Shown: in pieces, positions 18,086-27,151 of the stretch
How positions within the stretch are numbered: the stretch's first letter is position 1
How the letters are laid out: each line of letters opens with the position of its first letter
NCBI GenBank assembly: GCA_965221795.1
Contig: OZ244914.1
Location: 1,364,001 to 1,428,000, forward strand
Direction: 5' to 3'
DNA: 64,000 bases
Source of the DNA: VYFG01 sp965221795
Lineage (GTDB): Bacteria > Pseudomonadota > Gammaproteobacteria > Arenicellales > Poriferihabitantaceae
The notes under the pieces: model-generated
Told to the model about the DNA's origin: nothing
Database searches by the model: none
Seen by the model: the letters and a program-made list of their open reading frames with translations, nothing else
Program-made: the position numbers and the translations under genes

Positions 18086-18979
18086 CTAGGTCTCCATCCC
18101 GGATCTTGCCACCAGATATTTTGCCACTGCTGAACCGTCCTGCTGACCAAAACCTGCCGCCGCGGCCTTTGTAAAGAGAGTCAGTGCGGCATGGGTCAAT
18201 GGTGTCAGGGCCTCTACCGCCGCCGCTTCATCCCGGACAATGCCAAGGTCCTTGACAATGGTATCCATGGTCGACCGTACCGAATAGTCTCCCTTCACGA
18301 TATGCGAACCCCGTTCTTCGAACATCCATGAACTGCCGGTGGTCTGGGAGATCACATCGTACATAGTATGCACATCCACCCCGATTTTTGCGGCGAGCAT
18401 CATTGCCTCGGCGGTGGCAGCGAGATGGACATCCGAAAGCAACTGGTTCAGCATTTTGATTCGAGACGCCATGCCCGGCTCCGGGCCAAGGGGAAACACC
18501 CGGGCAGCAATCGCCTCAAATACCGGCTCGGACTGCCGAAATGCCTGGGCACTTCCAGATGCCATGATGGCCAAATCTCCACGTAATGCCCGTTTCGACC
18601 CTCCGGAAACCGGTGCATCCATCAGAAGCATGCCGGCATCGGCTAACTGAACCGCAATACTCTCCACCGTGGAAGGGGCAATGGTACTCGACAGGATGAA
18701 GAGGGTACCTGGCTCGGCGGCTCCCACTGCACCGTTTGGCCCGAAGAGCACATCCTCGGTTTGTTCCTCATTGAGCACGAAGACCAGCATCACTGGTGCC
18801 GCGGCCACCGCCGCCGCCGGGGTGCTGTAAGACCGCCCCTTCTCCTCCTGAAGTCGGTCCAGCACCCCTGGGCGGATATCCACCCCGTGGACATTATAGC
18901 CCTCTCGGATCAGGGACATTGCCGCCCCCCAGCCCATGGCGCCGAGACCGGCGATGGCCACATCATAATAGTCTGACAT
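18086..18979 (-). CDS. 3-hydroxyisobutyrate dehydrogenase family oxidoreductase (threonate dehydrogenase-like)
   Basis: This 297-residue beta-hydroxyacid dehydrogenase carries VAIAGLGAMGWGAAMSLIRE (Rossmann GxGxxG loop), DAPVSGGSKRALRGDLAIMA (substrate-binding motif) and KMLNQLL with the catalytic lysine. The overall sequence is closest in style to L-threonate dehydrogenase (LtnD), which oxidises L-threonate at C2 with NAD. The usual partner genes of that pathway (kinase, class II aldolase, isomerase) are absent, so another 2- or 3-hydroxy acid may be the substrate. An AGGAG site lies eight bases before ATG 18979, so the start is firm. Confidence 0.88.
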   Translation of the reverse strand: MSDYYDVAIAGLGAMGWGAAMSLIREGYNVHGVDIRPGVLDRLQEEKGRSYSTPAAAVAAAPVMLVFVLNEEQTEDVLFGPNGAVGAAEPGTLFILSSTIAPSTVESIAVQLADAGMLLMDAPVSGGSKRALRGDLAIMASGSAQAFRQSEPVFEAIAARVFPLGPEPGMASRIKMLNQLLSDVHLAATAEAMMLAAKIGVDVHTMYDVISQTTGSSWMFEERGSHIVKGDYSVRSTMDTIVKDLGIVRDEAAAVEALTPLTHAALTLFTKAAAAGFGQQDGSAVAKYLVARSGMET

Positions 18980-19208
18980 AGGATTCGCTCCTTGGTTTTA
19001 TATGATACCCCTGCGATCGCAGCGAGGTTTTGCCGGAATCCGGTGAATTGGAACCGGAATCACCGTATTTGTCAAAGTAATTGTTTGTGGTAATCCGCTG
19101 TCAATTCGATGTCTTTCATCACACTTTTGATCATCAGCTGTCCCGGGGTTGCAGGAAACAGCAGACTGCCGCAAACTCCACGCTTCCCATTACCGATCGG
19201 AGATCATC

Positions 19209-19451
19209 ATGAAAGAAGAACCAGTGGTGGCAGCCAAAGAGCCTGTACGGGTAGAGCTGACTGCCGGAGAAACCTATTTCTGGTGCAGTTGCGGGCGATC
19301 AAAATCCCAGCCCTTCTGTGACGGCTCCCACAAAGGCACGGGCCTTTCCCCTCTTCGGCTGACCGCAGAAAAAACCGGCCCAGTCTTCCTGTGCCAATGC
19401 AAGGCCAGTGCCAATCGCCCTCACTGCGATGGTACACATCGTACCCTGTGA
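19209..19451 (+). CDS. Tandem CDGSH iron-sulfur domain protein
   Basis: This 80-residue protein has two zinc-finger-like CDGSH motifs: CSCGRSKSQPFCDGSH (residues about 26-41) and CQCKASANRPHCDGTH (about 62-77). Each provides three cysteines and one histidine to hold a labile 2Fe-2S cluster. Bacterial two-motif members are small cytoplasmic redox or cluster-transfer proteins of mostly unknown role. GGAG lies six bases before ATG 19209, which settles the start; the open frame upstream is not needed. It is followed by a NUDIX gene on the same strand. Confidence 0.9.
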   Translation: MKEEPVVAAKEPVRVELTAGETYFWCSCGRSKSQPFCDGSHKGTGLSPLRLTAEKTGPVFLCQCKASANRPHCDGTHRTL

Positions 19452-19473
19452 CCGATGCTACGTTGATCCGGGA

Positions 19474-19968
19474 ATGTCGGATGCATCCCTGATGCTGAGA
19501 CGATTCAATGTTCGCGTATATGGACTGCTACTCCATCACGGACACATTCTGTTAGTGGACGAGAAGATACAGGAGCATAGGCTCACCAAGTTTCCGGGTG
19601 GTGGACTGGAATTGGGCGAAGGGCCAATCGACTGTCTCCTTCGCGAATTTCACGAAGAAACCGGGATGCACATTGATGTCCAGGAGCATATCTACACAAC
19701 TGGCTTCTTTCAGGTTTCGGCTTTTTCTTCGGAAGATCAGATCATCAGCATCTATTACCGTGTCGAGGCCCCTTCATGGGGGACAGACAAGGGGATGCCT
19801 CTCCCGGTCGCACCCCCTCACTCCCAGGAATCCATTGTGCGGTTCCGCTGGCATCCCCTGCAGGCACTCGACCCTGCACATGTCACCCTTCCCATCGACC
19901 GTTATGTGGTCGAACATTGTATGCCGGCGCGTTGGCGGTGCAGGGAACCGGCAGGCCACGCCCACTGA
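19474..19968 (+). CDS. NUDIX hydrolase
   Basis: The Nudix box GGGLELGEGPIDCLLREFHEETGM (given here by its key residues G-x5-E-x7-REFHEETGM) is complete, so a metal-dependent pyrophosphohydrolase is expected. The 164-residue product starts at ATG 19474 (MSDASLML); ATG 19492 is the alternative, and upstream starts would overlap the CDGSH gene. A single catalytic domain is present with no second fused domain, so the substrate (a nucleoside diphosphate linked to X) cannot be read from the sequence. It lies 22 bases after the CDGSH gene and may be co-transcribed. Confidence 0.85.
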   Translation: MSDASLMLRRFNVRVYGLLLHHGHILLVDEKIQEHRLTKFPGGGLELGEGPIDCLLREFHEETGMHIDVQEHIYTTGFFQVSAFSSEDQIISIYYRVEAPSWGTDKGMPLPVAPPHSQESIVRFRWHPLQALDPAHVTLPIDRYVVEHCMPARWRCREPAGHAH

Positions 19969-19987
19969 CCCAAGCCACAGCAATTGG

Positions 19988-22552
19988 TCAACTGCGAGGC
20001 AACCGATTCCCCGGGTCATACAGCCCTCGACAGCCGACCGCTTCCACCCGGACGGGATACGGTTCATCGAAGTATTCCATGAGAAGGTCCCGGCCTTTCA
20101 CCGCAAACTCCTGCGGCAAATAGGCCAGCAGGATGTTCTTGCCTAAAGAGGGTCCATAGGCAATGCTGGTGGTATAGGACCGCCGACCGAGCGAATCCAC
20201 CAGCACATTCCGGGTCGCCGGGTCCAGTATCGGACAGGTTCCCACCGGGTAGCGTACCATTCCCCGGCAGTCCGTCGGGTCCGTCATGGTCATGGTACAG
20301 AGATAAGCGGCCTGGTGCTCCCAGGCACGCTGTTCCAGATAAGCCGACTTGCCATGAAAATCGGCATCCTTTACCCGCGACCGGGCCAGGCCAGCCTCCA
20401 CCAGGTTATACTCCGTCAGCAAGTCGGCATTCTGCAGGCGCAGACTCTTTTCCAGGCGTCGGCTATTGGCATAAGTTTCCACGCCCACCGCGGTGGGCCC
20501 TTGGGCGTATATCAGATCCCACAACGACAATCCGTAACTGAAGGGCACATGCAATTCAAACCCCTGCTCACCGACATAGGAAATTCGAAAGGCCATCACC
20601 GGAATTCCCTGTAGCGTAATGGATCGGATGGTGGCAAACGGAAATTGATCGGGTTCCAGCGCCTTCGGGTCATCGGCTACATTCTGCAGCATCTGCCGTG
20701 CCTTGGGCCCCCAAATCCCCAAACAGGCAAGATGATCACTCCGGTCTTCAATGGATACTGTCCAGCCATGATCTTCCGCCACCCGCTGCAGATACACAAA
20801 GTCCCGATGTCCCGCATCGGCACCGTCAATCACCCGAAACCGATCCCGGGCCATGCGAAGGACGGTCAGGTCGGCGCGCACTCCCCCGCGTCGGTCAAGG
20901 AAATGGGTATAAATCCCCCTGCCGACTTCCACATCGCCGCCAACCTTCGCGACACAGACATATTCCATCAGGGATTCGGCATCCGGACCACTGACATCAT
21001 AGACCGCAAAGTGTGATAGATTGAAGATGCCGGCATGGTCCGACATGGCCAGATGCTCCGCATTGGATACCCGCCAGAAATGACGATTGTCCCACTCATG
21101 CTCCCGCACCGGCACCCGGTCCGCATACCGTTCAAGCAGGTGTTCATTGGCCGCATAGCCATGGGCACGCTCCCATCCTGCCAACTCCATGAAATACCCC
21201 CCGAGTTCCTGCTCCCGAGGCCAGAATGGACTGCGTCTCAAATGACGCCCCTTGGAAAAAGGCTCACGGTTGTGGACCGCTGGATTATAGATTTTGAATG
21301 CACTCTCGTAGCAGCGATCATGGATATAGCTCGGCGTCTTTTGAATGGGATAGTAGCGCGCGACATCAATCCCATGAATATCGACATCTGTCAGGCCATC
21401 CGTCATCATGTCCGATAATATCTTGCCGATGCCGGGCGCATCCTTGACCCAGACCGCTTCGGCATACCACAGCCCACGTGCCGTCGGAGACTCGCCAATG
21501 GAAGGCCCGCCATCAACCGTGACCTGCAACAGCCCATTGAAGGAGTGATCATCCTTGTATCCCAGTTCTCCCAGAATAGGTGTCAGTTCCATCGCTCGTT
21601 CCAACGGTTCCAGGATCTCTTCCATGGCCAGGTCCCGTTGCGATGGGGACCAGTGGCTATCCCCTTTCTCCGGCAGGTCGTTGGGATGTACAAGTCGGGG
21701 ATTGCTTTCTTCGTAATAACCCCACTCGATCTGGCCACCTTCGGGGGTCACTGGGTCACCGGTATCACGGAGATAAGCAGAATTTCCCTGATCTCTCAAC
21801 AATGGGTAGCCAATGTGCTTGCCGGTGCCGGCAAACTCGTCGTAGGGACCGAAAAACGTAAGCGGATGGTCGACCGGCATGATGGGCAGGTCCTCGCCTG
21901 CCATTTGTGCAATCAACCGCCCCCAAAGACCCGCACAGACCACTACATGGTCGGCGCGGACGGGGCCCCGGCTGGTTTGTACTCCCCGGATCCGGCCGTC
22001 GGTAATATCCAGACCGGTACAGGCAGTGTTCGCGAATACCTGCAGCTTGCCGGTGGTCACCGCTTGATCTACCAGAATACCCGCCACCGTTTGGGACCGC
22101 GGGATGACCAGCCCGGCATCCGGGTCCCACATAGCCCCCTGAATGCGGTCTTCCGCAATGAGCGGGAACAGGGCCTTGACCTCTGCTGGCGTAACCATGC
22201 GCACGTTCGTGCCAAATGACTTGCCAGAACTCACCTTGCGTTTCAATTCCTCAAGGCGAGCATCATCTCCCACCCGGGCGACTTCAAGACCTCCCACCCG
22301 ACTGTAATGTCCCATCTTCTCATAGAAATCCACACTGTAGCGGGTGGTATAACAGGTCATGTGGTCATGGGCGGTCAGATAGCAGAAGTCCGACGCATGA
22401 GAAGTCGATCCAATATCTGTGGGAATGGAGGACTTGTCGATCCCGACAATGCCTTCCCAGCCTTTTTCAATCAGGTGGTGGGCCACCGATGCGCCGACAA
22501 TCCCGCCTTGGCCGATGATGACCACATTTGCGTGTTGTGGAAAGCTGCTCAT
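19988..22552 (-). CDS. Dimethylglycine/sarcosine dehydrogenase-like FAD oxidoreductase with GcvT domain
   Basis: This 854-residue protein joins an N-terminal DAO-type FAD domain (VVIIGQGGIVGASVAHHLIE, residues about 9-28) to a C-terminal GcvT-type folate-binding aminomethyltransferase domain (RISYVGEQGFELHVPFSYGL, about 652-671). This is the architecture of dimethylglycine and sarcosine dehydrogenases, which demethylate N-methyl glycines and pass one-carbon units to tetrahydrofolate. The segment SHASDFCYL replaces the usual histidine-containing TxHSAG-like flavinylation motif but retains the histidine. AGAGG precedes ATG 22552. The neighbourhood, with an MttB-family protein and hydantoinase subunits in the window, supports N-methyl amine catabolism. 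Confidence 0.87.
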   Translation of the reverse strand: MSSFPQHANVVIIGQGGIVGASVAHHLIEKGWEGIVGIDKSSIPTDIGSTSHASDFCYLTAHDHMTCYTTRYSVDFYEKMGHYSRVGGLEVARVGDDARLEELKRKVSSGKSFGTNVRMVTPAEVKALFPLIAEDRIQGAMWDPDAGLVIPRSQTVAGILVDQAVTTGKLQVFANTACTGLDITDGRIRGVQTSRGPVRADHVVVCAGLWGRLIAQMAGEDLPIMPVDHPLTFFGPYDEFAGTGKHIGYPLLRDQGNSAYLRDTGDPVTPEGGQIEWGYYEESNPRLVHPNDLPEKGDSHWSPSQRDLAMEEILEPLERAMELTPILGELGYKDDHSFNGLLQVTVDGGPSIGESPTARGLWYAEAVWVKDAPGIGKILSDMMTDGLTDVDIHGIDVARYYPIQKTPSYIHDRCYESAFKIYNPAVHNREPFSKGRHLRRSPFWPREQELGGYFMELAGWERAHGYAANEHLLERYADRVPVREHEWDNRHFWRVSNAEHLAMSDHAGIFNLSHFAVYDVSGPDAESLMEYVCVAKVGGDVEVGRGIYTHFLDRRGGVRADLTVLRMARDRFRVIDGADAGHRDFVYLQRVAEDHGWTVSIEDRSDHLACLGIWGPKARQMLQNVADDPKALEPDQFPFATIRSITLQGIPVMAFRISYVGEQGFELHVPFSYGLSLWDLIYAQGPTAVGVETYANSRRLEKSLRLQNADLLTEYNLVEAGLARSRVKDADFHGKSAYLEQRAWEHQAAYLCTMTMTDPTDCRGMVRYPVGTCPILDPATRNVLVDSLGRRSYTTSIAYGPSLGKNILLAYLPQEFAVKGRDLLMEYFDEPYPVRVEAVGCRGLYDPGNRLPRS

Positions 22553-22628
22553 GAAAACACCTCTACCAATCGATTCTGAATCAAGATCGAATTATAGCCT
22601 ATCGAGTAGGGCTTTTGAAATCAAAAAT

Positions 22629-22645
22629 TCAATTTAAATAATTGA
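22629..22645. promoter_or_regulatory. Inverted repeat upstream of the dehydrogenase
   Basis: TCAATT and AATTGA arms separated by TAAAT form a perfect palindrome about 80 bases upstream of ATG 22552, in a very AT-rich promoter region. A regulator-binding site is plausible; the regulator is unknown. Confidence 0.35.
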
Positions 22646-22867
22646 TTAAATACAATTTTTCTCATTCTATTTCCATTTTTTCCGGTTTCCATCATTCTCA
22701 TCTGCCGGATCGTATATGAGTCTCTGCTCCATCTTTCACCCCGAGTACGGCACTGATGGAACACTCCATGGTCGAGCAGCCCGGAAAGATTCTCGTCTCA
22801 CCTCACGATAATGAGATCCTGCGGTTCGGGATCGTTCCGCGATGGAATTCCGACTTTGTACCCAAGG
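22646..22867. other. Remainder of the divergent gap
   Basis: This stretch lies between the palindrome and the racemase-like gene and includes an AT-rich tract (22646-22680). No gene was recognised; it may hold part of the promoter of the dehydrogenase. Confidence 0.35.
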
Positions 22868-23567
22868 TCATGAAGAAACTGGTAATCGCTGACGAAACAG
22901 ACTGCCATAGCCCGTGATGTCATAGGGTCGCCCAATTCGTTCCAATGCATGCCAGACCATGGTCTGGTTGCTGGCCACTACGGGCACATCGAGATCACAT
23001 TCCAGGCGATCCACCGTCTGGGCGGCCCTGAGAGCAGTACAGGAGATGAAAAGCAGGTCCGCATCAGGAGTCCACAGAGCCAGTGCTGCGCGATAGATGG
23101 ATTCCGGGGACACTCGGGTCATAATCGGCATCACTGGCAAGACCAAACCCACCAATGACCACCACTTCGAGCCCCTCTGAGACAAAGAACCGGGCCATTG
23201 CGGAATTGACCGACGTCAGATAGGGTGTCAGGATCACCAGTCTGCGAGCCTTCAGGGTTCGTATAGCGGCCAGTGCCGCCGTCACCGGTGTAGTACAGGG
23301 AAACGGCCCTCGGGCTTCGCGCAACAGCCGGAAGATTTGGGCTTCTCCGATCGCCACCGTCCCGGACGTACAACCATAGATCAACACATCCAAAGGAACA
23401 TCCGGCACAATATCTGCCGCAGCCCGACGAATATCCGGCAACATCGTCCGCAGGTCCGACTCCACACACAGATCTGTTGCTAGAGTCACTAGACCGACAC
23501 GACCCCGGGGGCCAATCGTCTCCAGAGGTTCGGCACGAGAGACAGTCCGGGCAGATGGGTGACTCAT
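22868..23567 (-). pseudogene. Asp/Glu racemase (maleate isomerase/EutA-like) gene with a one-base frameshift
   Basis: Two overlapping frames form one enzyme. The first (23064-23567) has the N-terminal half: GRVGLVTLATDLC, IYGCTSGTVAIGE with the first catalytic cysteine, and TTPVTAALAAIRTLKARR. It runs out of frame after GLASDADYDP. The second (22868-23185) supplies RVSPESIYRAALALWTPDAD and FISCTALRAAQ with the second cysteine, then NQTMVWHALERIG. The join falls in a CCC run near 23119; removing one C restores GLASDADYDRVSPESI. The family includes maleate cis-trans isomerase and ectoine-linked EutA. The gene is inactive as written unless this is a sequencing error. Its start, ATG 23567, is normal. 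Confidence 0.8.
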
Positions 23568-23772
23568 AAGGGGAGCATTCTATGGCATCCCGGCCCGCTT
23601 GAACAAGACCGAATCGAACCGATTTTCCCGTGCAGATGAATCCATATTGTCGGGTAGTCAGTATCTTATAATCGACCCCCGCAATATGCGACAAAACGGG
23701 ATGTTGCCTCTGCTTTATCCAATATTCTACCCCCTGACTGGCCTGCCATGATGAACCCCACCTTCCCCGCCC

Positions 23773-24054
23773 GTGGCCGTCACCAGTGTGATTCTGTCCA
23801 TGACGTTACTTGCATTGGGAAACGGTCTGTTGCTTGCCTGTATCTCGACCCCGCTGTTGGGAGTCCAAGTATTCATGCTGATGTCCATTTTTCTGGCATT
23901 CGCCTATACCCTGTTCATACTGTACCGAGTATTTCAGCGGGATCCGACACCTGCGGAGAATACAGAACCCTATCAGCAGGTCAGTGTACAGGCACCTTTG
24001 ACAACCGAACTATCCGCACTGGCTCCGGAGCATGCCTTCTCATCACCCAAATAA
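23773..24054 (+). CDS. Small membrane protein of unknown function
   Basis: This 93-residue product starts at GTG 23773 (ATG 23800 is an alternative). It has two hydrophobic segments, ILSMTLLALGNGLLLACIS and VFMLMSIFLAFAYTLFILYR, followed by a polar tail of about 40 residues. No enzymatic motif is present. It is 24 bases upstream of the tandem GFA gene and could be co-transcribed. No family is recognised, and the coding call rests on the two clean transmembrane segments. Confidence 0.5.
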   Translation: MAVTSVILSMTLLALGNGLLLACISTPLLGVQVFMLMSIFLAFAYTLFILYRVFQRDPTPAENTEPYQQVSVQAPLTTELSALAPEHAFSSPK

Positions 24055-24078
24055 CCCGTTCCCAGCGTATCCTTTCCC

Positions 24079-24939
24079 ATGTCTGACCTTCCCCAAACCT
24101 TTTCCGGCTCCTGCCTTTGTAGCGCGATCACCTGGTCATTTTCCGGCACTCCAGCGTACGCATTCCACTGTCACTGTTCCCTGTGCCGTAAAGCCCATGG
24201 TGCGGCTTTCGGTTCGTATTATCAGGTCCCAGAGAGTAATTTCCGCTGGACCGGAAGTGTAGCCACAAGGCTTCGGTACCCATCATCTCCCACAGTGAGA
24301 CGTTCGTTCTGTGGTATATGCGGCTCGGTGGTTCCATTCCGGGACCAAGATGACGAAGTGGTTTTCGTACCCGCAGGAAGCCATGATCACGGCCCGGAAA
24401 TCTCCACGCACCTCTTTGCCGGCTCCAAAGCACCCTGGCATGATATTGAAGATGACCTACCACAACACTATGCCGGTTCAGTCGATGTCCCCGGCCCCGA
24501 CCGCTCGGACCCGGTCATGGAGAAATCATCGGACCGGGTTTGTCGGGGCAGTTGTCTGTGCAAACGAGTAACCTTTGAGATCCGGGAACCCTTTCAGGTG
24601 ATCCATAACTGCTACTGCTCCCGTTGCCGTCGAGCTCGGGCCGCCGCGTTTACCACCAATGGTTTCACTTCTGCCGAGGGAGTCCAGATTTTTTCGGGCG
24701 CAAACCATATCCGAGAGTACAAATTGCCCGATGCCCAGTATTTCACCCAAGCATTCTGCGGCACCTGTGGCTCAGGACTGCCGCGAATGGACACCGAACG
24801 CAACTTAACAGTCGTTCCCTTGGGTGCTCTAGATGACCCACCAGGGCAACATCCCATGGATCATATCTTTGTCGCGGACCGGGCAGATTGGTATGAAATT
24901 TTTGGCTCATTACCCCAATTTTCCGCCTCCCCGGACTGA
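24079..24939 (+). CDS. Tandem GFA (CENP-V/GFA) domain protein
   Basis: The 286-residue product contains two zinc-binding glutathione-dependent formaldehyde-activating (GFA) domains in a row. Domain one has GSCLCSAITW, CHCSLCRKAHG and FCGICGS. Domain two has GSCLCKRVTFE, CYCSRCRRARA and FCGTCGS. Each therefore carries the full set of cysteines for structural and catalytic zinc. Single-domain Gfa speeds condensation of formaldehyde with glutathione, but most family members have no proven activity. A fused pair is less usual. Formaldehyde from demethylation reactions in this region (dehydrogenase and MttB genes) is a plausible link, by inference only. Confidence 0.88.
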   Translation: MSDLPQTFSGSCLCSAITWSFSGTPAYAFHCHCSLCRKAHGAAFGSYYQVPESNFRWTGSVATRLRYPSSPTVRRSFCGICGSVVPFRDQDDEVVFVPAGSHDHGPEISTHLFAGSKAPWHDIEDDLPQHYAGSVDVPGPDRSDPVMEKSSDRVCRGSCLCKRVTFEIREPFQVIHNCYCSRCRRARAAAFTTNGFTSAEGVQIFSGANHIREYKLPDAQYFTQAFCGTCGSGLPRMDTERNLTVVPLGALDDPPGQHPMDHIFVADRADWYEIFGSLPQFSASPD

Positions 24940-25340
24940 CATCCACTGGTCTGGGTCAAAGGACGCAAACTTCTCGCATATATTTGAGTTCACTCGATTC
25001 TGTCAGCACGACCGCTTCAACTCAGACCAGATAAAAGCCTCATTACGGTCCTGCATGACAACCGGACTATTTTGGTAAGCTGTTTCCTCTTCATCGCTCT
25101 AGTTTTCCGAGCATCAGTCTAGCCCACATAACCCGAACCCGGATTGTGCTTGTCGAGTCATCCCACCTCCACCCGCCCTCTTGGCCCGGATACGACCGAG
25201 ACCCGCATCACACCGATTCCCAAAAGAAAATCGGAGGGCCGAATAACGAACATCCAAGCGGCGGGCCATACCATGTTACCTTGCCGGAATTGGTGGACAA
25301 GCGAGGGGTAGAAATCAGCACATTGCCCGAAGGAACTGCA
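24940..25340. other. Non-coding gap
   Basis: About 400 bases between convergent genes. One short frame (25146-25358, plus) contains a protein-like stretch ending GVEISTLPEGTALMPVS but no recognisable family, so it is not called. Nothing else was seen. Confidence 0.4.
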
Positions 25341-25365
25341 CTGATGCCTGTATCATAGGCATCAG
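25341..25365. terminator. Convergent hairpin at the end of the EamA gene
   Basis: A perfect 9-base stem, CTGATGCCT and AGGCATCAG, encloses a 7-base loop and is followed on the plus strand by ATTTT. It overlaps the stop of the leftward transporter gene. It could act as a weak terminator for transcription from the left. Confidence 0.4.
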
Positions 25366-26267
25366 ATTTTGGGTTGACGGCGGGGACCATCCGGCCGTGC
25401 GAGGGAACGGGCCATCCACAGACCACTGGCGAGGATCAACAGAATCCCTGCCCAGGAAACTGGGCCGGGGATCGTGCCAAACAAGGCATACCCGATCACC
25501 ACCGCCGCAACAATCTCAAAGTAGGTGAAGGGTGCCAGCGTCGATGCTCGAGTTCGGGAAAACGCATATACGATCAGAATCTGGCTGACCGCCCCACTGA
25601 TCATCATCACCGCAACCAACCACATTTCAGGATATGAGACAGATCGCCAAGCCGCGGCCGAAACTGGCATGAGAATTCCGGTCGCCGCTATCGCACCCCA
25701 GAAAGAGGTCATGAGCGGATGTGAGTAGGCTCCGAGCTTTCGGTTCAGGATCATTTGGATGCTGACCACCAAGGCACACAGGAAGATGTACAGTGCTCCT
25801 ATATTGACACCTGCAAAATCGGGTCTCATGACCAGCAGCACTCCGGCAAATCCCCCCACGATACTCACCCAGCCCGCCCGAGACATCGGTTCACCCAGAA
25901 ACCACATCGCCTGTAGAGCCAGCAAAAAAGGATAGGCATACAGGATCGCAATGGCATCCGCATAATCCACCGTTCTGGCACCGGCCACAAAGGCCATCGT
26001 AGCCCCGGCCATGGTACATCCCCGCAGAATCTGCATCTTCACGCGCGCCGGCCGGAAGCCGGACCAACCAAAGCGCCACACCACCACCGGCAGTATCAGA
26101 ATCACAGATCCCAAAAACCGAAGCCAGGTGATCTCGGCGGCACCCATGCCTTCTGCCAGAAGCTTCATCACCGCTCCCGTACAGGCAGCCAAGCTCAGGC
26201 CCAATACAATCAGGACCACTCCTATCCGATGGTCATCCAGCGGCGGAACCTCATTCGTAGCGAGCAT
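25362..26267 (-). CDS. EamA/DMT family transporter
   Basis: The 301-residue protein has about ten hydrophobic segments in two repeats, the EamA layout. Motifs include AEGMGAAEITWLRFLGSVIL in the first half and NRKLGAYSHPLMTSFWGA in the second. It lies at the end of a leftward unit with a sulfotransferase and an Asp/Glu racemase-superfamily gene. Such transporters export metabolites, amino acids or drugs, and the substrate is not evident. A possible 38-residue frame (26251-26367) overlaps its start by 17 bases. Confidence 0.85.
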   Translation of the reverse strand: MLATNEVPPLDDHRIGVVLIVLGLSLAACTGAVMKLLAEGMGAAEITWLRFLGSVILILPVVVWRFGWSGFRPARVKMQILRGCTMAGATMAFVAGARTVDYADAIAILYAYPFLLALQAMWFLGEPMSRAGWVSIVGGFAGVLLVMRPDFAGVNIGALYIFLCALVVSIQMILNRKLGAYSHPLMTSFWGAIAATGILMPVSAAAWRSVSYPEMWLVAVMMISGAVSQILIVYAFSRTRASTLAPFTYFEIVAAVVIGYALFGTIPGPVSWAGILLILASGLWMARSLARPDGPRRQPKI

Positions 26268-26367
26268 ATCGAAAGCGCAGTCGGACCTTGATAGAACGCG
26301 GCAGAATCACAATCATGTAGCTGGAGAAGTCCATGTAGAACTGAATCGCAGCACCCCTGGCCACCAT
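26251..26367 (-). CDS. Possible 38-residue ORF overlapping the transporter start
   Basis: An ATG at 26367 opens a short frame ending with TGA at 26251. It lies between the sulfotransferase and transporter genes, and its product is MVARGAAIQFYMDFSSYMIV followed by a basic tail. The frame stays open back toward the sulfotransferase stop. There is no family or ribosome site to support it. It fills an otherwise gene-free spacer and may be a translational coupling element or chance. Confidence 0.2.
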   Translation of the reverse strand: MVARGAAIQFYMDFSSYMIVILPRSIKVRLRFRYARYE

Positions 26368-26410
26368 TCCGGCAAGAACGAGCCTGATATATACGACACA
26401 GAAAATCGGA

Positions 26411-27151
26411 TCAGTGCCCAGTTAGACGATAGCGGTATATCTGTTGGTAATCCGGCCACACCTCGTCATGCATCCGCTGCATCCATTCGGGTTTGGTCGA
26501 CATGTCCACGGCCGGTCGGGATTGTGGTTTGAGCCCAGTGGAGGCACGTAAGTTCCCGTGCCATGAACCCTTGTCATACCAACTGACTTCCTTGCAATCA
26601 CCCGGATCCCAGGACAAGGCATCGGCCATGAAATCAATTCCCACGGCCTTACAATAAGCCGCAACGACTTCGTTGGGATGTGCCAGCAGATCATCACTGT
26701 CAATCACGGGCGGGATCGTGCCATCTCGTTCACAAAGCCTGTCGAAGAGTTGCCGTTGTTCCCGAAAGCCGGTCTCTTCCAGACCAAACTCCGGCCAATG
26801 GGTATACAGGGAAGTCAGCACCTTAGCCGGATCCCTGACCAGAAAGCTGTGCTGGAAAAGGGACAGAAATTCCTCATCCCACAGGTGGGCCACATAATGT
26901 GCAAAGTCCTTGACAAAGACCGACCCCTGCTCCACCGCAGACTCAAGACGGCACCGGACACTGGCAAAACTCAATCCGGGGACCGGAGGAGTATCTGGGC
27001 ATCGGCGTGGCCAGCGTGCATCCGTTCCACGATACCATGCTTCCCCAAAAGGTTCATGAAAGCAGTTCAGGTCACCCCGCATCCGCATCATCCATTCGAA
27101 TGCGGTCGAAGTGGACCTCGGGACCGCCCAGAGCATCAGAATGCGGTTCAT
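26411..27151 (-). CDS. Sulfotransferase family protein
   Basis: The 246-residue product begins ILMLWAVPRSTSTAFEWMMR, the 5'-phosphosulfate loop of PAPS-dependent sulfotransferases. HSFLVRDPAKVLTSLY corresponds to the 3'-phosphate-binding arginine motif. It is therefore expected to move a sulfuryl group from PAPS to a small acceptor. The ATG overlaps the stop of the upstream racemase-superfamily gene as ATGA, so both are probably made together. No sulfate-activation genes are in view. The acceptor is unknown. Confidence 0.8.
   Translation of the reverse strand: MNRILMLWAVPRSTSTAFEWMMRMRGDLNCFHEPFGEAWYRGTDARWPRRCPDTPPVPGLSFASVRCRLESAVEQGSVFVKDFAHYVAHLWDEEFLSLFQHSFLVRDPAKVLTSLYTHWPEFGLEETGFREQRQLFDRLCERDGTIPPVIDSDDLLAHPNEVVAAYCKAVGIDFMADALSWDPGDCKEVSWYDKGSWHGNLRASTGLKPQSRPAVDMSTKPEWMQRMHDEVWPDYQQIYRYRLTGH

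Noticed and set aside
25146..25358. 70-residue frame ending GVEISTLPEGTALMPVS
   Set aside because: Part of it looks protein-like, but it has no recognisable family and no support from a ribosome site or neighbours.
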